The notes: generated from the sequence alone by a model not told the origin. A DNA stretch of 64,000 nucleotides from an uncultured Isoptericola sp. (GCA_947497265.1 CANMFP010000001.1:1-64000), one strand, 5' to 3'. Counted from the stretch's first letter, positions 1 through 8,447 are shown. Program-made: numbers and translations.

Positions 1-60
1 CGCGCGCGGGGGGGGGCCGGGGGGGGGGGCGCGCCGGCCCCCGCGGGGCGGGGGCCCCCC
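1..60. other. low-complexity G/C stretch at contig edge
   Basis: The first 60 bases are almost pure runs of G and C, including two runs of about nine G. No codon structure is visible and the composition is unlike the remaining 64 kb. This looks like low-quality sequence at a contig end, not a biological element. A true G-rich repeat cannot be excluded from sequence alone. Confidence 0.6.
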
Positions 61-65
61 ACCCC

Positions 66-113
66 CGCGCGGCGGACCCGGACGTCCGCTGGCGCGACCT
101 GCCCGAGGGCTGA
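66..113 (+). CDS. possible 3' tail of an unidentified plus-strand gene
   Basis: A short open frame reads AADPDVRWRDLPEG and stops at TGA 111-113. The composition is coding-like and the frame would converge on purH, whose stop lies 53 bases away. Everything upstream is lost in the G/C-only edge, so the product cannot be named and the gene itself is uncertain. Confidence 0.25.
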   Translation, partial: RAADPDVRWRDLPEG

Positions 114-166
114 CCCGGAGCGGGCCGGCGAGTGCAGGGACAGCCCGACCATCAGCTCCAGCGAGC

Positions 167-1810
167 TCAGTGCGCGAAGTGGCGCGTCCCGGTGAGGTAC
201 ATCGTCACGCCGGCTGCTTGCGCGGCCGCGACGACCTCCTCGTCACGGATCGACCCGCCGGGCTGGACGACGGCGCGCACCCCGGCGTCGAGCAGCACCT
301 GCAGCCCGTCGGCGAAGGGGAAGAACGCGTCGGAGGCCGCCACGGCGCCACGGGCCCGCTCGACCGGTCCTGACTCGCCGTCGGCGAGCGTGTTCGCCCG
401 CTCGACGGACAGGCGGCAGGAGTCCACGCGGTTGACCTGTCCCATGCCGATGCCGACGGCGGCGCCGTCGTGGGCGAGCAGGATCGCGTTCGACTTGGCC
501 GCCCGGACGGCACGCCAGGCGAACTCGAGGTCCGCGAGCGTGGCGTCGTCGGCGGCTTCGCCGGCCGCGAGGGTCCAGGACGCCGGGTCGTCGCCGTCGG
601 CCTGGAACCGGTCGACCTCCTGGACCAGCAGGCCGCCCGAGACCGGGCGCACCTCGACCGGCGCAGACGGTGCGCCGTCGACCTCAAGCAGCCGGATGTT
701 CTTCTTGGCCTGCAGCACCTCGAGCGCCTCGGGCTCGAAGCCGGGGGCCACGACGACCTCGGTGAAGACCGGGGCGATCTGCTCCGCCGCGGCCTTCGTG
801 ACCACACGGTTGGCCGCGATCACGCCGCCGTAGGCGGAGACCGGGTCGGTCGCGTGGGCGCGGGCGTGCGCCTGGGCGACGTCCGCCCCGACGGCGATGC
901 CGCACGGGTTGGCGTGCTTGATGATCGCCACCGCCGGCCCGGAGTGGTCGTGGGCGGCACGCCAGGCGGCGTCGGCGTCCACGTAGTTGTTGTAGCTCAT
1001 CGCCTTGCCGTGCAGCTGGGTGGCCTGGGCCAGGCCGCTCGCGCCGTCGGTGCGGCCGTAGAGCGCGGCCGCCTGGTGCGGGTTCTCGCCGTAGCGCAGC
1101 ACGTCGCTGCGCTCCCAGGTGGCACCGGTGACGTCCGGCAGCCCGGACTCGGCGGCGGACTCGTCCGGTGCGTACACCGAGGCGAACCACGAGGAGACCG
1201 CCACGTCGTACGAGGCGGTGTGGGCGAACGCCGCCGCGGCCAGGCGCTTGCGCTGGGCGAACGTGAACCCGCCGGCCTGCGCGGCCGCCACGACGTCGTC
1301 GTACCGCGCCGGGTCGACGACGACGGCGACGCTCGGGTGGTTCTTCGCGGCGGCACGGACCATGGACGGGCCGCCGATGTCGATCTGCTCGACGACGGCG
1401 TCGGGCTCGGCGCCCGAGGCGACCGTCTCGGCGAACGGGTAGAGGTTGACCACGACGAGCTCGAACGCGTCGATCTCCAGCTCGGCGAGCTGGCGCCGGT
1501 GGTCCGCCTTGCGGGTGTCCGCGAGGATCCCGGCGTGCACGCGCGGGTGCAGCGTCTTGACGCGACCCTCGAGGCACTCGGGGAATCCCGTCAGCTCCTC
1601 GACGCGCGTCACCGGGACGCCCCCGTCGGCGATACGTGCTGCCGTCGAGCCGGTGGACACGAGCTCGACGCCCGCGGCGTGCAGGGCGGTGGCGAGCTCG
1701 GTCAGCCCGGACTTGTCATAGACGCTGAGCAGGGCGCGGCGGACGGGCCGCCGGTCGTCGTCGGCGAGCTGGACGTCGGGGGACGTGGGGACTGCGGGTG
1801 CGCCGGACAT
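167..1810 (-). CDS. purH: bifunctional AICAR formyltransferase / IMP cyclohydrolase
   Basis: PurH carries out the last two steps of IMP synthesis: formyl transfer from 10-formyl-THF to AICAR, then ring closure. The 547-residue protein has the N-terminal MGS-like cyclohydrolase domain ([13 protein letters not shown] near residue 20) and the C-terminal AICARFT domain with the KHANPCG catalytic segment; it ends in RHFAH. The ATG at 1810 is preceded by GAGGA at 1821-1825 at 10 nt spacing, so I prefer it to the longer frame that opens upstream. In many actinobacteria purN and purH are adjacent; here a TetR/SDR pair, an MFS/ArsR pair and a hypothetical gene separate them by about 4.7 kb. A TAGGAT hexamer at the tetR stop codon is a candidate promoter. 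Confidence 0.97.
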   Translation of the reverse strand: MSGAPAVPTSPDVQLADDDRRPVRRALLSVYDKSGLTELATALHAAGVELVSTGSTAARIADGGVPVTRVEELTGFPECLEGRVKTLHPRVHAGILADTRKADHRRQLAELEIDAFELVVVNLYPFAETVASGAEPDAVVEQIDIGGPSMVRAAAKNHPSVAVVVDPARYDDVVAAAQAGGFTFAQRKRLAAAAFAHTASYDVAVSSWFASVYAPDESAAESGLPDVTGATWERSDVLRYGENPHQAAALYGRTDGASGLAQATQLHGKAMSYNNYVDADAAWRAAHDHSGPAVAIIKHANPCGIAVGADVAQAHARAHATDPVSAYGGVIAANRVVTKAAAEQIAPVFTEVVVAPGFEPEALEVLQAKKNIRLLEVDGAPSAPVEVRPVSGGLLVQEVDRFQADGDDPASWTLAAGEAADDATLADLEFAWRAVRAAKSNAILLAHDGAAVGIGMGQVNRVDSCRLSVERANTLADGESGPVERARGAVAASDAFFPFADGLQVLLDAGVRAVVQPGGSIRDEEVVAAAQAAGVTMYLTGTRHFAH

Positions 1811-1955
1811 CGTGGTGGTCTCCTCGGTGGTGGCCTTCGCGGAAACCCTGGCACCCAGGCGGGCGGCGCGCACGGTGGACCGGACCGGCGTCGCCGGTCG
1901 GATCGGCCGCTCCCCGGTGGTTGTCCACCCTCGCCAGTCACGACCAGGGCAGATC

Positions 1956-2543
1956 CTACCGGCCGGGGACGGTCACCTTCATCCCCAGGAGCCGCCAGGC
2001 TCGCAGCGCGTAGCGCTCGCGCTCGGCCGCGGGCCGACGGGTGAGGGCGGCGGCGACCATCTCGACGCCGAGGAGGACGTCGTCCGTGGTGGTCCCGGGT
2101 CGCACGTCGCCGTCGGCGAGCGCACGCTCGAGCCGGGAGCCGAGGGCTTCGGCGGTCCGTTCCCGCAGGTCGAGGAGCCGTGGGTCGGGTCGCGACTCCG
2201 GCGACGCCGACGCGAGGTCGATGCTCACCACGGAGTCGATGGCGTGGCGGGTGACCACGCCGAGGAGGTCGGCGAGGGTGACCTCGGGGTCGTGGGCGAT
2301 CTCCTCGACGGTGCTGACCTGCTCCTCGAAGAGCGCGAGCACGAGCGCGATGCGGTCGGGGAAGTGGCGGTAGAGGCTGCCCTGGCCGACGCCGGCGCGG
2401 CGGGCGACGGCGTTGAGGGGCGCCTGCGCTCCGCGCTCGGCGAAGATCTCGCGTGCGGCGGCGAGGAGCGCCGCGCGGTTGCGGGCGGCCGCCCGAGGGC
2501 CGGCGTTCGCCCTCCGCGAGGCCCCGCTCACGTGTGTGCTCAC
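1956..2543 (-). CDS. TetR family transcriptional regulator
   Basis: This 195-residue protein has a typical TetR N-terminal helix-turn-helix (about residues 20-65: [14 protein letters not shown], then [14 protein letters not shown]) and a variable ligand-binding C-terminal half. It is divergent from a short-chain dehydrogenase gene 66 bp away, with a palindrome between them, so it most likely represses that gene and perhaps itself. The start is GTG at 2543. There is no Shine-Dalgarno sequence, but TAAAGT lies six nucleotides upstream, which suggests a leaderless mRNA. It stops with TAG (1956-1958), part of a TAGGAT hexamer. The inducer is unknown. Confidence 0.85.
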   Translation of the reverse strand: MSTHVSGASRRANAGPRAAARNRAALLAAAREIFAERGAQAPLNAVARRAGVGQGSLYRHFPDRIALVLALFEEQVSTVEEIAHDPEVTLADLLGVVTRHAIDSVVSIDLASASPESRPDPRLLDLRERTAEALGSRLERALADGDVRPGTTTDDVLLGVEMVAAALTRRPAAERERYALRAWRLLGMKVTVPGR

Positions 2544-2548
2544 GGTGC

Positions 2549-2555
2549 TACTTTA
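2549..2555. promoter_or_regulatory. shared AT-rich core: overlapping -10 boxes of tetR and SDR
   Basis: The plus strand reads TACTTTA. Read rightward, TACTTT (2549-2554) is a -10 hexamer for the SDR gene with a start near 2561. Read leftward, TAAAGT (2550-2555) is a -10 box six nucleotides from the tetR GTG. One seven-base core could therefore serve both directions. Confidence 0.5.
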
Positions 2556-2566
2556 GGCGGAGAGAA

Positions 2567-2584
2567 CCGGACAAGCATGTCCGG
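2567..2584. promoter_or_regulatory. 18-bp palindromic operator between tetR and SDR
   Basis: CCGGACAAGCATGTCCGG is palindromic at 16 of 18 positions. It lies between the shared -10 core and the SDR ribosome-binding site, that is in the SDR 5' leader, where a bound TetR dimer would block transcription. Its size and symmetry fit TetR family sites; assignment to this regulator is inferred from position. Confidence 0.65.
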
Positions 2585-2609
2585 CAGTCCGGAAAGGAAG
2601 CCCATCCAG

Positions 2610-3680
2610 ATGTCGGACCTCACCCTGAAGAACACCGTCGCCGAGTGGCTCGCGGACCCGGTCGGCGAGCACGCTCTGACCGAGATGCTCACCGAGGCAG
2701 GCGCGAGCCCCCGCTCGCTGGCACCCGCCCGACGGCTCAGCCTCGCCCGGCTCGTCAAGCTCTCGCGCGGAAAGTTCTCGGCGGAGGCGGCGGACGCCCT
2801 CGTCGCCCGCGCGGCCGAGCTCCGGGCATCGGGCGGCGCCCCCGAGACCTCCGCGACCATGCCCACGACGACGACGGCCGGCACGACGGAGACCGTCGAG
2901 CCCGCCGAGTGGGTCGAGCACGTCTCGCCCGGCCGCTTCGCCGGCCAGACCGTCGTCGTCACCGGCGCGGCCTCCGGCATCGGCCGTGCGACCGCCTCGC
3001 GGGTGGCTCGCGAAGGCGGCCGCGTCGTCGCCGTCGACATGACGCGCGGCGGGCTGGAGGAGCTGGCCGCCGAGCTCCGCGACGCCGGGGCGGGCGCCGA
3101 CGTCGTCCCCGTCGTCGCGGACATCACCGACGACGCCGCGATCGCCGAGATCATGGCGGCCGCCGGAGGCCCGGTCCACGCCCTGGCGAACGTCGCGGGG
3201 ATCATGGACCGGTTCGCCGCCGTGCACACCGTGGACGACGCGACGTGGGAGAAGGTCTTCGCGGTCAACGTGACGGGCACGATGAAGCTCATGCGCGCCG
3301 TCGTCCCCGGGATGCTCGCGGCGGCCGAGGGCCGGATCGTCAACGTCGCGTCCGAAGCGGGGCTGCGCGGCTCCGCATCCGGGGCCGCCTACACGGCGTC
3401 CAAGCACGCCGTCGTCGGCCTGACCAAGAACGCCGCGTTCATGTACACCGGCACGGGCGTGCGGGTGAACGCCGTCGCCCCGGGCGGGGTGGCCACCGGC
3501 ATGCAGCCGCGGGACGTCGACGAGTTCGGCATGGGTCGGGTCCAGTCCGCGATGGGGATCATGGCGGACATCGCGATGCCCGAGCAGCTCGCGGCCTCGA
3601 TCACGTTCCTGCTCTCGGCCGACTCCACGAACGTCAACGGCCAGGTCGTCGCCTCCGACGGCGGCTGGTCCGCCGCCTGA
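2610..3680 (+). CDS. SDR family oxidoreductase with N-terminal helical extension
   Basis: Residues 112-356 form a classical short-chain dehydrogenase: TGAASGIG cofactor motif (118-125), the NVAG-type segment (194-197) and the YTASK catalytic Tyr/Lys (261-265). NAD(P)-dependent alcohol or ketone oxidoreduction is expected; the substrate is unknown. Classical SDRs have about 250 residues, so the first 110 are an addition: a helical module of about 65 residues (EWLADPVGEHALTEML at 12-27) and a Thr/Glu-rich linker. Small modules like this occur on some actinobacterial hydrolases, but I cannot name it. ATG 2610 has GGAAAGGAAG at 2591-2600. The divergent TetR probably controls it. Confidence 0.88.
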   Translation: MSDLTLKNTVAEWLADPVGEHALTEMLTEAGASPRSLAPARRLSLARLVKLSRGKFSAEAADALVARAAELRASGGAPETSATMPTTTTAGTTETVEPAEWVEHVSPGRFAGQTVVVTGAASGIGRATASRVAREGGRVVAVDMTRGGLEELAAELRDAGAGADVVPVVADITDDAAIAEIMAAAGGPVHALANVAGIMDRFAAVHTVDDATWEKVFAVNVTGTMKLMRAVVPGMLAAAEGRIVNVASEAGLRGSASGAAYTASKHAVVGLTKNAAFMYTGTGVRVNAVAPGGVATGMQPRDVDEFGMGRVQSAMGIMADIAMPEQLAASITFLLSADSTNVNGQVVASDGGWSAA

Positions 3681-3707
3681 CCCCGCCCCGCCCCCTCAGG
3701 CGGGGTC
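3679..3707. terminator. bidirectional hairpin between SDR and MFS genes
   Basis: GACCCCGCC (3679-3687) pairs perfectly with GGCGGGGTC (3699-3707) around an 11-nt loop. The stem overlaps the SDR stop codon and the loop includes the MFS stop. The position between convergent genes suggests a shared terminator, although no U-tract follows. Confidence 0.55.
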
Positions 3708-4970
3708 GATCACGTCGTCGGGCCAGGTGGACGGCAGCCCGATGCGCCGCACGGGGCGGGCGCACCACACGGCGACGACGGTCACGCCCAGGAGTGCCGC
3801 GAGGACGGCGAGCGCCGGCCCGATCCCCCAGGTCGCGAGCAGACCGCTGCCCACCAGCGGTGCGACCGGCAGCGCGACCAGCACGGTCAGGTCCATCACG
3901 GAGGCGAACCGGCCCTGCAGCCGGTGCGGGGTGATCGCCGCGGCGTAGCCGGCCAGCCCGGAGTTGGCCGCGGGCACCAGCACCGTCCCGAGCCCCAGGG
4001 CGACGAGGTAGACGGCGAACGACTGGCCCACGGCCATCACCCCGGCCGCGAGCGCCACGAGGGCGAGGGCGACCGGGACCAGCAGCCCGACGCGCACCGT
4101 GGCGACCAGCTTGGGGGCGAGCACCGCGCCGAGGATCATCGACACCCCGATGACGGCGGACAGCACCCCGATCTGCGCCGCGGGCGTGCCCGCGTCGGCG
4201 AGGGAGAGCGTGATGGCCAGGAGCATCCCGGTCAGGGTGATGTTGATGACGACGAAGAGCCCCAGGCACACCCGGAAGAGCGGCACCGACCAGACGTAGC
4301 GGAGCCCCTCGCGCAGCGCGGCGACCGGGTGGACCTGGCGCGCCTCGGTGGTGTCGGCGTTGAGCGGCTCGCGCACGAGCCCTGTGCACACCGCCGTGGC
4401 CAGGTGCCCCACGGCGCCGGCGACGAGCGGCGCGGCGTGCGCGATGCCGTACAGGACCCCGCCCACCGGCCCGGCGACGAGGCTCGCTGCCGCGTCGCGG
4501 CCCTGGGCGGCCGCGTAGGCCGTCGGGAGCTGCTGCTGCGGGACGACGGAGCGGAAGGCGCCGGCCACCGACGGCTCGACGAACGCTCCGGCGACGGAGG
4601 ACACGAGCAGGACGGCGGTCAGGTGCACCGCGGTCAGCTCGCCGGACAGCCCGGCGGCGGCCGCGCTCGCCCAGGCGAGGGCGGCGATCCCGGCGGTGAC
4701 GACGATGAGCCGACGGCGGTCGGTCCGGTCCGCCACGACACCGGCCGGCAGCGCCGCGAGCAACCCGCCCGCGTGCCCGACGGCGGTGATCACGCCGGCC
4801 TGCCAGACCGACTCGGTGAGGGCGAGCGCGAGCAGCGGGACCGCGAACGCGGCGATCCCCGCGCCGAGAGCCTCGGTGGTCAGTCCCGACATGACCAGCA
4901 GGTAGGAGCGGTTGCGCAGCAGGCTGGGCGGCTGGTCCACCGGGGACGCCGGGCCCGTTCGTGTCGTCAT
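3696..4970 (-). CDS. MFS transporter, DHA3-like drug exporter
   Basis: This 424-residue membrane protein shows about twelve hydrophobic segments and the MFS loop-2/3 motif (GVVADRTDRRRL near residue 75), so it is a proton-coupled exporter of the DHA3/EntS type. Start ATG 4970 (MTTRTGPASP) is chosen because TACTGT lies seven nucleotides upstream as a -10 box; the frame stays open further upstream but enters the operator region. An 18-bp dyad covers this -10, and the divergent ArsR-like regulator sits 73 bp away, so the exporter is probably derepressed by a ligand of that regulator. The transported compound is unknown. Confidence 0.85.
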   Translation of the reverse strand: MTTRTGPASPVDQPPSLLRNRSYLLVMSGLTTEALGAGIAAFAVPLLALALTESVWQAGVITAVGHAGGLLAALPAGVVADRTDRRRLIVVTAGIAALAWASAAAAGLSGELTAVHLTAVLLVSSVAGAFVEPSVAGAFRSVVPQQQLPTAYAAAQGRDAAASLVAGPVGGVLYGIAHAAPLVAGAVGHLATAVCTGLVREPLNADTTEARQVHPVAALREGLRYVWSVPLFRVCLGLFVVINITLTGMLLAITLSLADAGTPAAQIGVLSAVIGVSMILGAVLAPKLVATVRVGLLVPVALALVALAAGVMAVGQSFAVYLVALGLGTVLVPAANSGLAGYAAAITPHRLQGRFASVMDLTVLVALPVAPLVGSGLLATWGIGPALAVLAALLGVTVVAVWCARPVRRIGLPSTWPDDVIDPA

Positions 4971-4972
4971 AC

Positions 4973-4990
4973 GCGCAACAGTAGTTGCGC
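4973..4990. promoter_or_regulatory. operator 1 of the MFS/ArsR intergenic region
   Basis: GCGCAAC and GTTGCGC flank four bases in a perfect 18-bp dyad. It contains the MFS -10 hexamer TACTGT (minus strand, 4978-4983), so a bound repressor would directly occlude the exporter promoter. Confidence 0.7.
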
Positions 4991-5000
4991 ACTTAGTCAT

Positions 5001-5032
5001 GCGCAATAGTTCTTGCGCAAGTGTTCTTGCTA
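5001..5032. promoter_or_regulatory. operators 2 and 3 of the MFS/ArsR intergenic region
   Basis: Operator 2 (5001-5018) is GCGCAA-N6-TTGCGC. Operator 3 (5015-5032) overlaps it and reads GCGCAA-N6-TTGCTA, with a weaker right arm. The same element begins at 4973, 5001 and 5015, offsets of 28 and 14 bp. Operator 3 runs into the -10 TAGCAT (5031-5036) of the regulator gene, consistent with autorepression. Confidence 0.6.
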
Positions 5033-5043
5033 GCATGCGGGCC

Positions 5044-5619
5044 ATGGAGGAGACGTTCCTGGTGCAGAGCCCGGAGGCCCTGAAGGCGATCGCGCACCCG
5101 GTGCGGCAACGCATCCTCATGCAGCTCGTCGTCATGGAGCACGCCCGCGCCGCGGACCTCGCGCGTGCCATCGACGAGCCCGCCAACTCCGTGAGCTTCC
5201 ACCTGCGCACGCTGGCGAGGGCCGGGATGGTCGTCGAGGCCCCCGAGCACGCGCGGGACAAGCGGGACCGGGTGTGGCGCAACGTCGCGAAGTCCTACCA
5301 GGTGGACCCGAGCACGCCCGGCGCGGCGGACGAGGCGATGCGTCCCGCGACCGCCTGGCTGCAGCACCTCGTCGCCCGCGCCTCGACGGGGCGGCTACCG
5401 GACGACGACGGGCGGCACCGCCTCCTGCTCGTCAACAACCTCCCCCTCACCGCTGGGGAGGCCAAGCAGTTCGGCGAGGAGCTCGTCGCCTTCCAGGAAC
5501 GGTGGACCGAGCGGACCTTCGAGGCCGCGCGCTCCGACCCGTCCGCCCCGCGCGAGGTCTACCAGCTGCTGATGGCCCTGGGGCCGCGCCACGAGGAGGC
5601 CGACGACGCGGACGGGTAG
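5044..5619 (+). CDS. ArsR-like helix-turn-helix regulator
   Basis: The N-terminal 85 residues form a winged helix of the ArsR type (SPEALKAIAHPVRQRIL, then the recognition region NSVSFHLRTLARAGMV). The remaining 105 residues are unlike metal-sensing ArsR proteins, and I see no cysteine metal site, so an organic ligand or other cue is more likely. ATG 5044 follows TAGCAT by seven nucleotides and lacks a Shine-Dalgarno sequence; an in-frame ATG at 5035 would begin inside that -10 box. It is divergent from the MFS exporter, with three copies of a GCGCAA dyad between them. Stop TAG 5617-5619 belongs to the next gene's -10. Confidence 0.82.
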   Translation: MEETFLVQSPEALKAIAHPVRQRILMQLVVMEHARAADLARAIDEPANSVSFHLRTLARAGMVVEAPEHARDKRDRVWRNVAKSYQVDPSTPGAADEAMRPATAWLQHLVARASTGRLPDDDGRHRLLLVNNLPLTAGEAKQFGEELVAFQERWTERTFEAARSDPSAPREVYQLLMALGPRHEEADDADG

Positions 5620-5622
5620 GTT
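5617..5622 (+). promoter_or_regulatory. -10 hexamer TAGGTT embedded in a stop codon
   Basis: TAGGTT starts with the TAG stop of the ArsR-like gene and ends seven nucleotides before ATG 5630. This is the spacing seen at the leaderless starts elsewhere in the window. Confidence 0.5.
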
Positions 5623-5629
5623 GACCGCG

Positions 5630-6517
5630 ATGCCATCGCCCCGCACGCCGCAATTGAGGCCTCGCCACGTCGCCCTGATCACCCTCGGTGCCCTGGCGCT
5701 GTGCGCCCTGGCCGCCGTGCTCGGGTACCGCTGGTACACGTCGCCCGCGCAGGAGCTCGAGCGGCACCTCGCCGAGGTCGAGGCGCTGCCCGGCGTCGAC
5801 CGGGCTGAGGCTCACGGCGACAGCCCGCTGCTCCCGCGGCTGCACGTCACCCTCGAGGACGCCGTCACGGCCGAGCAGGTCGCGGCCCTCGGCACGTTTG
5901 CCGAGGACGCGCTCTACGTCTCGATGTCCGCCACTCTCGGCACCGCCAGCCTGGACCCCCTGTCCGGGTGGCCGGACGGCGAGTCCGTCGACGCCTTCCT
6001 CCACTCCGCGGGGCTCGACCTGCCACCGGCCACACCCGCGACGCGCGTCGTCAGCGGGCGCACGGTCGAGCTCCTCCATCCGGAGGGAGCCGACCCTCTC
6101 GAGGCCGCGCACGAGGTCACCGCGTTCCTGACCGACGGTGCCGACGACGCGCCGCCGAGCGTCTCGTCCTTCCAGGTACGCCCGGACGTTCCCTCCCGCC
6201 GTCGGATCGCCCTCGACCGCGACCTGCTCGGCCGGGACCCGGGCCTCGTCCGGGCCGCCCTCGAGACCGCGGGGCCGCTGCGGGACCGCCTCCTGGCGCT
6301 GGACGTCCGGGGGCACGAGACCGACGTCGAGCTCTTCCTGGAGCCAGGGTCGACCGCCGACGACGAGCTCGCCCTGCGCGACGAGGTGCGTTCCGTCGTG
6401 GCGGACCTGCCCACCCACGCCGACCTGCCCGAGGGCTACCAGGTCTGGGTCGCCGTCGACATCGGCACGGGGAACGACTACTTCCAGGCCTACCCGGACC
6501 CGACGACGACGTCGTGA
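5630..6517 (+). CDS. membrane-anchored protein of unknown function
   Basis: I do not recognise this 295-residue protein. It begins with a short Arg-containing tail and one hydrophobic segment (HVALITLGALALCALAAVLG, about residues 14-33), followed by a soluble, acidic, presumably extracytoplasmic region rich in Asp, Leu and Ala. No cysteine lipobox is present, so an uncleaved anchor is likelier than a lipoprotein. It follows the ArsR-like gene by ten bases and could be read from that gene's message or from its own TAGGTT promoter overlapping the stop codon. No enzymatic motif is visible. Confidence 0.7.
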   Translation: MPSPRTPQLRPRHVALITLGALALCALAAVLGYRWYTSPAQELERHLAEVEALPGVDRAEAHGDSPLLPRLHVTLEDAVTAEQVAALGTFAEDALYVSMSATLGTASLDPLSGWPDGESVDAFLHSAGLDLPPATPATRVVSGRTVELLHPEGADPLEAAHEVTAFLTDGADDAPPSVSSFQVRPDVPSRRRIALDRDLLGRDPGLVRAALETAGPLRDRLLALDVRGHETDVELFLEPGSTADDELALRDEVRSVVADLPTHADLPEGYQVWVAVDIGTGNDYFQAYPDPTTTS

Positions 6518-6544
6518 CCGTCCGTCACCGCGCTCCGACGGCGC

Positions 6545-7189
6545 TCAGGCGCCGATGACGGCCTGGCGCCCCTCGACGAGCAGCCCCTCGCGCGCGACGC
6601 GCCCCACGGTCTCGACGAGCAGCGACCGCTCAGCCACCTTGATGCGTTCGTGGAGGGACGCCTCGTCGTCGCCGTCCAGCACGGGCACCGCGGCCTGGGC
6701 GATGATCGGCCCGGTGTCGACGCCGTCGTCGACCACGTGCACCGTGCAGCCGGTGACCTTGACCCCGTACGCGAGCGCGTCGCGGACACCGTGCGCGCCC
6801 GGGAACGACGGCAGCAGGGCGGGGTGGGTGTTCACGACCCTGCCGGGGAACTGCTCGAGGAACGTCGGGGCGAGGAGGCGCATGAACCCGGCGAGCACCA
6901 CGTAGGCCGGCTGGAACACCGCGACGGCGTCGGTGAGCCCGAGGTTCCACGCCGCCCGGTCCTCGAAGTCCCCCGGAGCCACCACGACGGACGGCACGCC
7001 GGCCTGGCGGGCCAGCTCGAGCGCCCCCGCCCCCGGCTTGTCGGAGACGACACCGACGACGCGCGCACCGTAGGAGGGATCGTCATGGGCGGCGAGCAGC
7101 GCCGCCAGGTTCGACCCTCCCCCGGAGGCGAGGACCACGAGACGAGCACCGGGCGCGGGTTCGACAGGATGTCCGGAGGGGGTCTGCAC
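6545..7189 (-). CDS. purN: phosphoribosylglycinamide formyltransferase
   Basis: PurN transfers the formyl group of 10-formyl-THF to GAR, the third step of purine synthesis. The 214-residue sequence shows the substrate loop SGGGSNL near residue 25, the HPALLPSFPG segment with the catalytic His, and the VDTGPII segment with the catalytic Asp. The start is GTG 7189; it lies 10 nt after the stop of the DUF6350 gene, and TAGGCT overlapping that stop gives it a possible leaderless promoter. The order sucC-sucD-DUF6350-purN is common in actinobacteria, usually followed by purH. Confidence 0.95.
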   Translation of the reverse strand: MQTPSGHPVEPAPGARLVVLASGGGSNLAALLAAHDDPSYGARVVGVVSDKPGAGALELARQAGVPSVVVAPGDFEDRAAWNLGLTDAVAVFQPAYVVLAGFMRLLAPTFLEQFPGRVVNTHPALLPSFPGAHGVRDALAYGVKVTGCTVHVVDDGVDTGPIIAQAAVPVLDGDDEASLHERIKVAERSLLVETVGRVAREGLLVEGRQAVIGA

Positions 7190-7196
7190 GGCCCTC

Positions 7197-7202
7197 AGCC
7201 TA
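7197..7202 (-). promoter_or_regulatory. -10 hexamer TAGGCT embedded in a stop codon
   Basis: On the minus strand TAGGCT begins with the TAG stop of the DUF6350 gene and lies seven nucleotides before the purN GTG. A GAGG four bases from the GTG could alternatively act as a weak ribosome-binding site. Confidence 0.45.
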
Positions 7203-8447
7203 CGGGTGCCGCACCCGCCCGACCAGGTGGTGGGCGAGCAGGACGATCGCGGCGCCGCCGCCGACCTCCGCCGCGACCAGCCCGCCGGTCAACCACACGT
7301 CGGCGCCCACGACGGCGAGCGCGCCCGCGCCCGCGGACCCGCCGGCCACCCACTGCAGGACGACCGTGAGCGCACCCGCCGCGAGCGTCGTCCCCGTCAC
7401 GATCCAGACGAGGTCCCGCCACGCGACCTGGCTCGGCTCGAGGCGCTGCCACGCGAACCAGCCGCCGACGGCCCCGCACGCGACGACCAGCACGGGCGCC
7501 CAGGCAGCGTACGGCGTCGACCAGGACTCGCCCGGCAGGACGCCCAGGAGCGGGACAGCCGGCAGGGCGGCAGCCTCCGTGGTGGCCGCGGAGAAGGTTC
7601 CGCCCTCACCGACGACGAACCCCGGCCCGGCGATCCACGACGTCGCCCACACCACCAGGTTGGGCACCAGCACCGCCTGGCCGAGCAGTAGGAGCACCAC
7701 ACCGAGACCGCTCGCACCGAGACCGCCGGCGACCAGCGACGCGGTCTCGCGTCCCAGCACCACCCACACGCCGACGAGCAGCCCGCCGAGCCCGACGAGC
7801 AGCGCGACGCCGACGACGGCGGCACGCATCCCCAGACGGAGGGTGTCGGGCAGGTAGGGGTCCATCCGTGGCGCGAGCCCGGCCAGCAACGGACCGTCGG
7901 GCGCCGAGAACATGCCCAGCGCGATCCCGCCGCCCCCGACGACCAGCCCGCCGACGACGGCGGCACCCACCTGGACGACGACGTCCGTCGCACCGCTGGT
8001 CGCCGCGGTCGCCCCGACCACGTCCAGGACGATCGCGAGCGTGGCGGTCGCCGCGGCGTAGGTCACCGTGCCGGCGACCCACGCCGCGAGGGTCGGCACC
8101 GCCGACCGCTTCGCCGCCACGTGCAGGGTGAACAGGGCCAGCGCCGTGATGCCGAGCGGCACCACCGTCAGCGTCGCCCCGGCCGCCGACAACGGCACCC
8201 CGTGGCCGAGCAGCCACAGGCCCGTGGCGACGGCGACGCCCGCGCCGAGCCCGCCGTCGGCCCCGGACGCCGAAGGTGCGTCCAGGACGGCGACCACGGC
8301 GAGCAGGGCCACGACGGCGTACGACAGGCCGATCGACTGCACCGCGGCCCACACCCCGCTCGACCCGAGCGCAAACCGCTCCCGCAGGCGTCCCTGCGCG
8401 AGCTGCTCGACGACAGGGGCGGTTCCGGACCGGGGCGCTGCGCTCAC
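7200..8447 (-). CDS. DUF6350 (PerM-like) integral membrane protein
   Basis: This 415-residue protein has about ten hydrophobic helices rich in Ala, Val, Leu and Gly and short loops, and sits in the conserved slot between sucD and purN. Proteins in this slot belong to DUF6350; the mycobacterial member PerM is linked to cell division and persistence. No catalytic motif is visible. I chose GTG 8447 because GAGG lies just upstream and the hydrophobic core begins about 35 residues later. The frame remains open further upstream, but that stretch is low-complexity and runs toward the sucCD terminator. Confidence 0.8.
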   Translation of the reverse strand: MSAAPRSGTAPVVEQLAQGRLRERFALGSSGVWAAVQSIGLSYAVVALLAVVAVLDAPSASGADGGLGAGVAVATGLWLLGHGVPLSAAGATLTVVPLGITALALFTLHVAAKRSAVPTLAAWVAGTVTYAAATATLAIVLDVVGATAATSGATDVVVQVGAAVVGGLVVGGGGIALGMFSAPDGPLLAGLAPRMDPYLPDTLRLGMRAAVVGVALLVGLGGLLVGVWVVLGRETASLVAGGLGASGLGVVLLLLGQAVLVPNLVVWATSWIAGPGFVVGEGGTFSAATTEAAALPAVPLLGVLPGESWSTPYAAWAPVLVVACGAVGGWFAWQRLEPSQVAWRDLVWIVTGTTLAAGALTVVLQWVAGGSAGAGALAVVGADVWLTGGLVAAEVGGGAAIVLLAHHLVGRVRHP

